Source: a virus. From it: a stretch of 64,000 nt of DNA. Position 1 is the stretch's first letter, and every line of letters begins with the position of its first letter. A program made the translations under genes and the position numbers. The stretch is taken from positions 1 to 64,000 of the IMG/VR virus record IMGVR_UViG_3300043548_000091, one strand, 5' to 3'. Positions 50,732 through 56,723 of this stretch are shown here, piece by piece. The notes beneath the pieces were generated by a model. That model searched no databases and was not told the DNA's origin. It saw only the letters and a list, made by a program, of their open reading frames with translations.

Positions 50732-51385
50732 TTAAACAATCTTGCCGTTCTCATCGAAGCGCCACTCGTTGGCCTCGGCCATCTCGACGAAGTAGTCGTA
50801 GCTGATCTCGTACTCGTACTCGGACAGGATGCGGTCGTACAGTTCGTCGGCGTACTTGCGCGCCTCGTTTGCCAGCCATATCTCCAGCATGTCGAGCAGG
50901 GACTCGTAGTCGATGGCCTCCAGCAGCGCACGCACGCTGGCACCTTGCAGTGGGCTGTCCACGTCGATCGTGACGTGGTGCCCGATGTCACACGCATCGA
51001 CCGAGGCGAGTGGGTCTATCTCCATGATCCCGGAGTTCACCGAGCGCCAGCCCTTGTAGCTGACCAGCGCCGTCATATCGCCCCACCCATCACGGCACAA
51101 CTCGCGCACGATCATGTACTGCGGCTGCTGCGGGTGGTCGTCCTTCATGTGGTAGTCGAGGAACTCGGGGATTCTTATGAGGCCCGCCCATGCAGCGCCA
51201 TCGCTTTGCGAGAAGCCCAGTGACCAGCGCACATCCTCGATCTCGAAGCCGCGCTCCACGCCCTGCTCCTTGAAGTCGTCGATCGCCCAGTCAGGGGAGA
51301 AGTCCATGTTTGCCTGCCAGTCGAGCATTGCTCTGTCTTTGGCTTGGTTGGATAGCTCGTCGAAGGTGTAGGTTTTGTCGGTCAT
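50732..51385 (-). CDS. 217-residue acidic early protein
   Basis: TAGGAGACAGC before the ATG. TYTFDELSNQAKDRAMLDWQANMDFSPDW and a strongly acidic C-terminus (YADELYDRILSEYEYEISYDYF). The TFDELS-x-QAKDRA opening is seen in other phage early proteins of unknown role. Net negative charge might mimic DNA, which is only speculation. Confidence 0.65.
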   Translation of the reverse strand: MTDKTYTFDELSNQAKDRAMLDWQANMDFSPDWAIDDFKEQGVERGFEIEDVRWSLGFSQSDGAAWAGLIRIPEFLDYHMKDDHPQQPQYMIVRELCRDGWGDMTALVSYKGWRSVNSGIMEIDPLASVDACDIGHHVTIDVDSPLQGASVRALLEAIDYESLLDMLEIWLANEARKYADELYDRILSEYEYEISYDYFVEMAEANEWRFDENGKIV

Positions 51386-51393
51386 GCTGTCTC

Positions 51394-51669
51394 CTAGTTG
51401 GCGGTGTCGTTGTCACGCATGGTTTGCAGCGTGAGGTACTTGTCGAGCGTCTCCTGCGAGATGAGCTTGATGCTGGGGATGTGGCGCTTGACCTCGAACG
51501 GCAAGAACTTGGCGTCGTACTGGCAGTCGGTGCCGTAGAAGCCTTTGTCCTTTCCCTTCCACTCGGTCTCCACGACAACAGCCCCGGCCAGCGCCTTGAG
51601 TAGCTTGTCGATCTGTGCGGGGGTCAGCCACATCTCGTTGTTGTTGATGTTCAGTGCAAATTTAGCCAT
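51394..51669 (-). CDS. 91-residue early protein
   Basis: AAGGAGAACCAACC leader before ATG 51669. MAKFALNINNNEMWLTPAQIDKLLKAL is followed by a beta hairpin and an acidic-helical end. The longer frame to 51846 is the translation of the small membrane gene's neighbourhood and is not supported. Unknown. Confidence 0.65.
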   Translation of the reverse strand: MAKFALNINNNEMWLTPAQIDKLLKALAGAVVVETEWKGKDKGFYGTDCQYDAKFLPFEVKRHIPSIKLISQETLDKYLTLQTMRDNDTAN

Positions 51670-51706
51670 GGTTGGTTCTCCTTGAGGTTGCGGTTGATGG
51701 TCGGCG

Positions 51707-51862
51707 CTATGCGCGCCAGAGGAACACGTCGAGCAGGACGACGATGATTGCGGCTGCGTAGGCGAAGGGCAGTGCATATGCGGACAAAGTGTCCGCAAGT
51801 TGTTGCCTCCACGAGTAAAGCCGAATAGGTTTCGCAATAGTTTCACGCTTGGCCTTTCTCAC
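51707..51862 (-). CDS. 51-residue membrane protein carrying palindrome copy 2
   Basis: GTG start at 51862 overlapping the upstream stop (GTGA). MRKAKRETIAKPIRLYSWRQQ is basic, then LADTLSAYALPFAYAAAII, VVLLDVFLWRA with one membrane helix (about 30-49). The palindrome GCGGACA-N3-TGTCCGC codes for the LADTLSA part. The overlap suggests it is translated; the palindrome makes it odd. Confidence 0.55.
   Translation of the reverse strand: MRKAKRETIAKPIRLYSWRQQLADTLSAYALPFAYAAAIIVVLLDVFLWRA
51779..51797. repeat. palindrome copy 2
   Basis: TGCGGACA (51779-51786), AAG, TGTCCGCA (51790-51797). It is inside the small membrane gene. Flanked by CAAC on one side as in copies 1 and 4. Confidence 0.75.
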
Positions 51863-52401
51863 ACGCTGATCTCCACAGTGGCCGTCGCATTCTGAAGCAG
51901 GTTGTTGACCTCGTCGGACAGGTGCTCGCCCAAGTAGTCGCCGACCATCTCCCCCACAGCGTCGCGGTCGAGTGCGTTGCGCTCAAGGTCTTCCACGTCT
52001 GACGACAGGCGGTCCAGCGTGCGGTCGTAGTCGTCGTACTGCTCATGGTCGTAGCTGCGCTCGTGGTCGTCCATGCGCTGGTTGATTAGCTCGATGATCT
52101 TGTCCGTGGTTGTCTCGTCGAGCAAGCGCATCGTGGCTGCGTTCTCCACAAGTGCGGCAAAGCGCTGCTCCACCATGCGGTTGATGATCGGCATCAACCC
52201 ACCCATCAGCGCCATGGCCAGCGTGGTCACATCGTCTGCGGGGGTTAGGGTTTTCTGCTCGGGTGTGGGAGCGGGTGTGGGAGCGGGGGCAGGGGTGGGG
52301 GTGAGGTTCATGGCTTGGTTCTCCTGTGCTTGGGCGTCTGCTTCGATCAGCGCTGCGATCTCGGCGGGGTTGGTGGTGATGGTTACGTTGATGTCGTTCA
52401 T
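51859..52401 (-). CDS. 180-residue early protein with Pro/Thr linker
   Basis: ATG 52401 with leader AAGGAGAAACCAACC. MNDINVTITTNPAEIAALIEADAQAQ, a Pro-Thr linker (TPTPAPAPTPAPTPEQ), a hydrophobic patch (TTLAMALMGGLMPIINRM) and an acidic helical domain (MDDHERSYDHEQYDDYDRTLDRLSSDVEDLER). A start at 52530, coupled in ATGA with the upstream gene, would add 43 residues in frame; both could be made. Unknown. Confidence 0.65.
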   Translation of the reverse strand: MNDINVTITTNPAEIAALIEADAQAQENQAMNLTPTPAPAPTPAPTPEQKTLTPADDVTTLAMALMGGLMPIINRMVEQRFAALVENAATMRLLDETTTDKIIELINQRMDDHERSYDHEQYDDYDRTLDRLSSDVEDLERNALDRDAVGEMVGDYLGEHLSDEVNNLLQNATATVEISV

Positions 52402-52526
52402 GGTTGGTTTCTCCTTCAAGGTTAAAAGTGCCAAGCGCACCATGCGCCGGGCATCGGGTTTGCTGGCGAACCAGCGGGATAGTGGACGAGAGTCGTCCTG
52501 TAACAGGCCCGGGGGCCATCCGGTTT

Positions 52527-52793
52527 TCATGTAAAGAACTCGTCGATCAACTGTCCGGCTACCTGCACCCCCTCGCTGTCGTAAGCGCCGAACTTGCTGT
52601 ACTGGTTGAGGATGTCAGCGATGGCTGGCACTGCCTCGTCCTTCGGTGGGTTGTTGTTCAGGATGTTCTCGATCTTCTCGTTCATCTCGAACGCAGCCAT
52701 GTCTCGCTTCGGGTCATCGTCATCCCCGTACAGTTGCCAGTCATTGGCGGTCAGTCCGATGCGAATCTTCTTGGTGATGTACACGTTTCTCAT
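52527..52793 (-). CDS. 88-residue acidic early protein
   Basis: ATG 52793 overlaps the upstream stop (ATGA). Product MRNVYITKKIRIGLTANDWQLYGDDDDPKRDMAAF, then a helix-rich half ending VAGQLIDEFFT. Unknown function; the stop couples to a frame that continues into the next gene. Confidence 0.65.
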   Translation of the reverse strand: MRNVYITKKIRIGLTANDWQLYGDDDDPKRDMAAFEMNEKIENILNNNPPKDEAVPAIADILNQYSKFGAYDSEGVQVAGQLIDEFFT

Positions 52794-53143
52794 TTGAGTT
52801 CCTCCGGGATTTCAACTTCGTCGCCCAGTTGCGACATGACGTAGCAGCGCATGGCTGCGATGAGTTGCGGCCTGCCTTTCTGGTTGTAGGGCACAGACAC
52901 TTCACACACGGACGACCCCTCGACACGCGTGGCGATCCACTGCACCGCGACTCGGTACTCCAGTTGAATGCACTCGCGCTCGATGATCGGCCCGCCTTGC
53001 GCCCAGTTGGACGATGGCGACCACCCGTTTTCTGTCCATCGGGTTTCTAGCTGCCCCTTGACCAGACTAACTTCTTCGTTCTCACACTTCGCCACCGCCC
53101 AGTCGAGGGCGGCTCCGGTTAGGTCTACTGTTTTGATTTTCAC
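52790..53143 (-). CDS. DUF2591-like phage protein
   Basis: 117 residues from GTG 53143 after AAGGAGAACCAAC. MKIKTVDLTGAALDWAVAKCE and SNWAQGGPIIERECIQLEY, then a VEIPEELK end, are characteristic of DUF2591 (small protein family of tailed phages). No enzymatic role is known. Palindrome copy 3 and a hairpin lie just upstream. Confidence 0.82.
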   Translation of the reverse strand: MKIKTVDLTGAALDWAVAKCENEEVSLVKGQLETRWTENGWSPSSNWAQGGPIIERECIQLEYRVAVQWIATRVEGSSVCEVSVPYNQKGRPQLIAAMRCYVMSQLGDEVEIPEELK

Positions 53144-53161
53144 GTTGGTTCTCCTTGGTTT

Positions 53162-53183
53162 GCCGGGATGGAACCGTCCCGGC
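53162..53183. repeat. small hairpin next to palindrome copy 3
   Basis: GCCGGGA (53162-53168) and TCCCGGC (53177-53183) with 8 bases between, in the 5' leader of the DUF2591 gene. Stable, GC-rich; could occlude or expose the ribosome site. Confidence 0.4.
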
Positions 53184-53190
53184 GGCGGCT

Positions 53191-53209
53191 TGCGGACAAA
53201 ATGTCCGCG
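53191..53209. repeat. palindrome copy 3
   Basis: GCGGACA (53192-53198), AAA, TGTCCGC (53202-53208). It sits 10 bases after the stop of the upstream gene at 53219 and about 50 bases before the DUF2591 start. Confidence 0.7.
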
Positions 53210-53218
53210 AGTTCGCGG

Positions 53219-54217
53219 TTAAAAGCTCGACCAGTCGTCGTCGGCTGAACTGGTTTGGCGGGAAGAAGGAAGCATGACCGTTCCCTTTTCTTCTTTCGTC
53301 ATCTCGACTGACTGGTCGGCTTTTATTTCAGTCAAGGGCTTGGCTGTGCTGGCATTCTTGTGGGGGGACTGCTCCCATAGCAGGGGCATGCGCGAGCGAT
53401 ACCCGCCCTGCATCCACGACCCGGCCCGGTGCAGCCGGGCGAGGTTGTCCTTCTCGTCCTGCGTGAGCAGTTCAAACCACAGTCCTTGCGGCTCGGCAGG
53501 GATGCGCTCACGCAGCGTGCCGTCCTCGATATATTGGTCAAGGCGCTGGCGAGTTAGGCGCAGCAAGGCTTCGCGCTTGACGTAGTAGTCGCCATCCTCG
53601 TCGGTCTTGAAGGCGAACGAGCGGGTGTTGGTGGTCGTATCGACGAACGCCGTGTGCTTCTTGAACACCTTGGCCACAGTCTCCAGCCCGTTGGTGATGG
53701 AGGTGCGGTAGGCCCCGATCAGGGTCGGCGCTTCCCTTTTCGCCGCCTTGCGCTTGGCGCGCCGCGCGTTGGAGAGTCGGCAGGCGTCGCACAGCTTGTG
53801 CGTGATGAGTTGTGAGGTGTCCTCGGCCCACCCGTTGCGTCGTTTCTGGGCGAGCGTGGGCTTGGCCTTGAAGACCTCTTCGAGCTTCTCCTCGTAGCAC
53901 TTGGCGCACACCCGGTGTCCGTCCTTGAAGACCTTGGGCAGGGGTCGGCGCTTGCCTTCCGGTAAGTACCAGCCATGGGTCTGCGCCGCCTTTACCAGCA
54001 GCTTGTGCACCTTGTCGCCTCGGAACTCATCCACGCCACGATGGGCCAGCAGGTGCACTGCGTCGAGGGTGTCCTTGAATGAGCGGTAGCGTGGCGTGTC
54101 GCTGCTACCCGTGAGGCCCTTGCGAAGTTCGGCTTCTATTTGTGTCAACGACCAAGGCATGGCGAGTGCCCACGGGCGGGGCTTGAACTCGGGGTAGGTC
54201 AGTTTGCGTCCAGTCAT
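53219..54217 (-). CDS. 332-residue zinc-ribbon early protein
   Basis: AGGAG before the ATG. Basic N-terminus (MTGRKLTYPEFKPRPWALAMPWSL), two Cys pairs (VCAKCYEEK and LCDACRL) for one zinc ribbon, a long basic helix (ARRAKRKAAKRE), and a beta/helix half (RLTRQRLDQYIEDGTL). It ends in an acidic DDDWSSF tip after an internal in-frame ATG (53275) with AAGGGAACGGTC upstream, the same leader as inside the 45165-46067 gene. Nucleic-acid-binding role likely; family unknown. Confidence 0.65.
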   Translation of the reverse strand: MTGRKLTYPEFKPRPWALAMPWSLTQIEAELRKGLTGSSDTPRYRSFKDTLDAVHLLAHRGVDEFRGDKVHKLLVKAAQTHGWYLPEGKRRPLPKVFKDGHRVCAKCYEEKLEEVFKAKPTLAQKRRNGWAEDTSQLITHKLCDACRLSNARRAKRKAAKREAPTLIGAYRTSITNGLETVAKVFKKHTAFVDTTTNTRSFAFKTDEDGDYYVKREALLRLTRQRLDQYIEDGTLRERIPAEPQGLWFELLTQDEKDNLARLHRAGSWMQGGYRSRMPLLWEQSPHKNASTAKPLTEIKADQSVEMTKEEKGTVMLPSSRQTSSADDDWSSF

Positions 54218-54259
54218 TCGGTGCTCCTAGAGGGTTGGTGAGTGAAATACACGCCCGAT

Positions 54260-54287
54260 TGTCCACTAGTGTCCACGTGATGTCCAC
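54260..54287. repeat. three phased TGTCCAC iterons
   Basis: TGTCCAC at 54260-54266, 54270-54276 and 54281-54287, same orientation, spaced 10 and 11 bases, that is one DNA turn apart. Flanking CCCGA (54254) and TCGGG (54291) are roughly symmetric. Pattern typical of protein-binding iterons. Confidence 0.6.
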
Positions 54288-54600
54288 TAATTCGGGAGTG
54301 AAGGGTGGGCTCGGGGGCCGCATGAATACTGGGGTTCGGGGCATTCGACACCAATAAAGAAGGTTTTGGCATACAACTAACCCCGCTGGATAGGGGAGGA
54401 CGAAGACGAGTCAACCCACAAGAATATTTGCTTACTCATATATTTACTCCCCTTTCTATATATATAAGTAATTCTGTAAATGTGTATATATTGGTGTCGA
54501 AAGTGGACAGCGTGAGGATTGGCGCGGGTTGCGGGCCTACGCTTCGCTTCCGAATTAGTGGGTATGCGCCGGACAAAAGGCTGTGCAACTTGTTGTGGAG

Positions 54601-54627
54601 AACTGGCGGACATGGTGTCCGCCAGTT
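54601..54627. repeat. palindrome copy 4 (longest)
   Basis: AACTGGCGGACA (54601-54612), TGG, TGTCCGCCAGTT (54616-54627): 12-base perfect arms. It lies 10 bases after the stop of the gene at 54637-54846. Confidence 0.8.
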
Positions 54628-54636
54628 GCCTTGTGC

Positions 54637-54846
54637 CTACCGGAACAGCTTGCCTTGCTTGAGGGGGCGCACGTATTGAATGAACTCACTCCATTCTTGG
54701 TCGCGTGCCTTTGCCTCTTCGAGGATGCGCTGCTTGTTGGCTCGGTCGGCAGCGATGCGGACGTAGTCTTCGCGTAACTCAACCAGTCGTGCCAGTGAGG
54801 CGGGCTTGATTGACTTGTGGATGGCGTAGCGGTTGGTCTTGGACAT
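54637..54846 (-). CDS. 69-residue helical early protein
   Basis: AAGGAGCCCCC before the ATG. MSKTNRYAIHKSIKPASLARLVELREDY, then charged helices (RANKQRILEEAKARDQEWSEF). Basic then acidic, all-helical; no family. First of four genes just left of the control region's early promoter. Confidence 0.65.
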   Translation of the reverse strand: MSKTNRYAIHKSIKPASLARLVELREDYVRIAADRANKQRILEEAKARDQEWSEFIQYVRPLKQGKLFR

Positions 54847-54855
54847 GGGGGCTCC

Positions 54856-54930
54856 TTACTTGATGATGATGGCAACGCAGGTGAAGAACAGGAGGAGGAA
54901 CAGGCAAGCGCCAGCGGAGATGTGTTTCAT
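54856..54930 (-). CDS. 24-residue hydrophobic micro-protein
   Basis: AAAGGAG before the ATG at 54930. The product is one hydrophobic helix (SAGACLFLLLFFTCVAIII) with a Lys end. A short membrane peptide near the left edge of the regulatory region could act as a toxin-like or signalling element, but only position and the ribosome site support it. Confidence 0.5.
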   Translation of the reverse strand: MKHISAGACLFLLLFFTCVAIIIK

Positions 54931-54942
54931 GGGTTACTCCTT

Positions 54943-55113
54943 TCAGTGGTTGTCGTACAGGGCGATCTGGGTTTCGCCGCGCCACAGTTCTACGCGGCGG
55001 TAGGCTGCGGTCAGGGCGTTGAACAGGGTGTAGGCGTCGTACTCGGTTCGGGCGAAGAACTCCTGATCGAGACCGGCGTTGTGGATGCGAAGGGTGAAGG
55101 GGAGGGATTTCAT
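54943..55113 (-). CDS. 56-residue early protein
   Basis: ATG 55113 after TAGGAGTTCCAACC, a variant of the common leader; longer in-frame starts reach 55206 without support. MKSLPFTLRIHNAGLDQEFFA and a Trp/Arg-rich end (VELWRGETQIALYDNH). Small beta fold, unknown. Confidence 0.6.
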   Translation of the reverse strand: MKSLPFTLRIHNAGLDQEFFARTEYDAYTLFNALTAAYRRVELWRGETQIALYDNH

Positions 55114-55187
55114 GGTTGGAACTCCTAGGTTGGACAGGGAAAGAAACAGCGGCCCGGGCTCCCCCGTGCGCCGCCACGAAAAAACTC

Positions 55188-55204
55188 GCGGACAAGTTGT
55201 CCGC
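55188..55204 (-). terminator. palindrome copy 5 with T-run (terminator-like)
   Basis: GCGGACA (55188-55194), AGT, TGTCCGC (55198-55204). On the - strand the stem extends to about 10 pairs (counting one G-T) and is followed by TTTTTT (55185-55180). Unlike the other copies this one has the form of a rho-independent terminator for the gene at 55221-55604. Confidence 0.65.
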
Positions 55205-55220
55205 AAGACGTTGCCAGGAA

Positions 55221-55604
55221 CTACTGAGCAGCGAGCTTGGACTTGAAGCTGCGCTTCTGACCCGCCGTGAGCTTGGCGAAGTCAGCCAGCAACTTCTCCA
55301 CGGGATCGGCTGCGCGGGCTGCGTTGATCTTGGGCTGCTTGGCGGGCAGGTCAGCCTTGGGGAAGCACACCTGAAGCACGCGGTTCATGGCTCGCTCGGC
55401 TGCGCTGTCACGCGGCAGCATCAGGCCACGCTGACCCTCCGTGATCTTGGCCCCGTACTTCTTGCTGGCCCACTCCATGGCAAGTGGCCGAGCGGTGGCC
55501 CGGTCGCCTACACCTAGTGCGAGCAGTTGCTGAGCGAAATCCAGTTGCGCGCCGTCAACGGCAGCGAAGACAGCGAAGACGGCGGCTTTGTTGAAGGTAG
55601 ACAT
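55221..55604 (-). CDS. 127-residue early protein, first gene of the leftward operon
   Basis: ATG 55604 with GGAG upstream. MSTFNKAAVFAVFAAVDGAQLDFAQQLLALG then basic helical segments (WASKKYGAKITEGQRGLMLPRDS, KLTAGQKRSFKSKLAAQ). First product expected after the promoter at 55682. Possibly a host-takeover protein; no family recognised. Confidence 0.65.
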   Translation of the reverse strand: MSTFNKAAVFAVFAAVDGAQLDFAQQLLALGVGDRATARPLAMEWASKKYGAKITEGQRGLMLPRDSAAERAMNRVLQVCFPKADLPAKQPKINAARAADPVEKLLADFAKLTAGQKRSFKSKLAAQ

Positions 55605-55617
55605 GAGTTGAATCTCC

Positions 55618-55646
55618 AAAAGAAAAGCCCAGCGAACTGGCCGGGC
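55618..55646 (-). terminator. leader hairpin with T-run (attenuator-like)
   Basis: GCCC..GGGC and two inner pairs at 55627-55646 form a 7-pair stem (one G-T) with a 6-base loop, followed on the - strand by TTTTC. It lies between the candidate promoter and the first early gene, so early transcripts must pass it. Terminator, attenuator or antitermination site. Confidence 0.6.
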
Positions 55647-55681
55647 GACAGATCGGTGCAGACCCCTGAACCGATGCCTCT

Positions 55682-55709
55682 ATTGTATCACTGAGACGTT
55701 TCAGAGAAC
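55682..55709 (-). promoter_or_regulatory. leftward extended -10 promoter
   Basis: On the - strand TGATACAAT (extended -10, core 55687-55682). The -35 (around 55704-55709) is weak. Start near 55675, leader of about 70 bases to ATG 55604 containing a hairpin. Best candidate for the main early promoter. Confidence 0.55.
55691..55704. promoter_or_regulatory. near-palindromic operator in the promoter spacer
   Basis: CTGAGACGTTTCAG, a 14-base palindrome with one mismatched pair, centred between the -35 and -10 of the leftward promoter. A dimeric repressor could block it there; the HTH protein at 33303 is a candidate. Confidence 0.45.
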
Positions 55710-55874
55710 CATTGACAGCCAGTTGCAGACCCCACCATGGGGTGGGAGCCCGTATATGAGCGGGGCGTGGCGACGTGACATGAACACTGTTCCACATCGA
55801 CACCCAATACTTTGTAATCCTTTTGTACAACAGCCCGGCAGTAACACTTTTGGGGAAGGGTGGTAAATCCAGAA

Positions 55875-55898
55875 TTTGGCCCCCACGCCAAAATTTTT
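55875..55898 (+). terminator. terminator-like hairpin, + strand
   Basis: TTTGGC (55875-55880) and GCCAAA (55887-55892), 6-base loop, followed by ATTTTT. Weak but typical in form. Nothing obvious is transcribed rightward from before it except promoters on the early side. Confidence 0.4.
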
Positions 55899-55935
55899 CA
55901 AAAAATCCAGAAAACCTGTGTCAAACGCCAGACAC

Positions 55936-55965
55936 AAAAAAGCCCCCGGCTGTTACACCGGGGGC
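55936..55965 (-). terminator. strong leftward terminator upstream of the packaging genes
   Basis: GCCCCCGG (55942-55949) and CCGGGGGC (55958-55965) with an 8-base loop. On the - strand the stem is followed by six T (55941-55936). It faces leftward transcription from the late side, though genes to its right are on the + strand: an insulator against antisense transcripts entering the early region. Confidence 0.75.
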
Positions 55966-56015
55966 GAAGCAATGGAGATAGCAATGACAACCGCTTGCGC
56001 AGCCGTCGGGAAGCA

Positions 56016-56723
56016 GTGTACATTTCGGGCAACGAGGTTACAAGGCCCCGCGCCTACCTACGCAAAATGCTGGAACACTTGGTGCACTTTAATCCGGAAG
56101 TATCACCGCCCGGGCCCATGACAGCGCTGGATGACGCCAGCGTGCAGGATTTGCTGTCGGCCAAGATCGCCACGTCCGACTGGCTGGAAGAAATTGGCGC
56201 GCCTCCGGATGAAGAGGTGGACGCCCAGATCGAGAAGGCCCACGCCAGAAAAGCGTTTGGGGCCCTGACCACCCAGACGGACACGCTGGAGCAAAAGGCG
56301 GCCATCGCCACCTTGAAGACGCCCGAGGCCGTGCGCCACATCACGGGCATGCTCACCGCCTACGACTGGGAGTTCATCGAGCAGGCCAAGGAGCTTCGCG
56401 GCTACACGGTGGCCAAGATCGTTGAGGAAACGACCAACACCAACCCCAACATCCGCTTGAAAGCGCTCCAACTGCTGGGCAAGGTCACCGAGGTGGGCCT
56501 GTTCACCGAGCAGATTCAGGTCAAAACCGCCCCCGCCAGCGACGCCGAACTCGATGCACGCATCAAGGAGAAGCTGGGCAAGTTCATGGGGGTCATCGAC
56601 GTGGTCGATGTGTACACGGAACCCGAAAAAACAGACACGTCGGACCCGACCTGTACAGAAAACGGCGAAAACTCGACGGATATAGGTGAAAACCCTGACC
56701 AGCCTGACCAAACTGGAGCTTGA
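56016..56723 (+). CDS. terminase small subunit
   Basis: 235 residues from GTG 56016, or 218 from ATG 56067. A frame open from 55860 continues upstream of it, and a competing ATG at 55984 (GGAG upstream) lies in another frame. Conserved TerS content: helical REYLRK-like segment, DALTTQTDTLEQKAAIATLKTPEAVRHITGMLTAYDWEFIEQAKELRGYTVAKI and an acidic C-terminus. It overlaps the large subunit by 38 bases. TerS would recognise pac/cos DNA and start packaging. Confidence 0.75.
   Translation: MYISGNEVTRPRAYLRKMLEHLVHFNPEVSPPGPMTALDDASVQDLLSAKIATSDWLEEIGAPPDEEVDAQIEKAHARKAFGALTTQTDTLEQKAAIATLKTPEAVRHITGMLTAYDWEFIEQAKELRGYTVAKIVEETTNTNPNIRLKALQLLGKVTEVGLFTEQIQVKTAPASDAELDARIKEKLGKFMGVIDVVDVYTEPEKTDTSDPTCTENGENSTDIGENPDQPDQTGA

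Larger units (their letters stand above)
54218..54636. other. AT-rich intergenic region with phased repeats (origin/control candidate)
   Basis: 419 bases without a well-supported gene. It contains three TGTCCAC repeats at 10-11 base spacing (54260-54287), an opposite GTGGACA at 54503-54509, a conspicuously AT-rich block (about 54430-54495, alternating TATATA) and palindrome copy 4 at the right end. One micro reading frame (54377-54439, - strand, 20 residues, AAGGGGAG upstream) and one 52-residue frame (54214-54372, - strand, coupled by ATGA to the downstream gene) are possible but weak. The mix suits a replication origin or master regulatory site. Confidence 0.45.
55605..56015. other. control region between early and late genes
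   Basis: 411 bases without a good gene. From right to left: a - strand terminator (55936-55965), a + strand terminator-like hairpin (55875-55898), a near-palindromic operator (55691-55704) at a leftward promoter (-10 at 55682-55687), an inverted repeat ATCGGT/ACCGAT (55652-55675), and a leader hairpin with T-run (55618-55646) just before the first leftward gene. No convincing rightward promoter is seen for the packaging genes. Confidence 0.6.

Noticed and set aside
55876-56121. 81-codon + strand frame across the control region
   Set aside because: The part before 55984 overlaps two terminator-like hairpins and has no ribosome site; only the short piece from 55984 is kept as a question.
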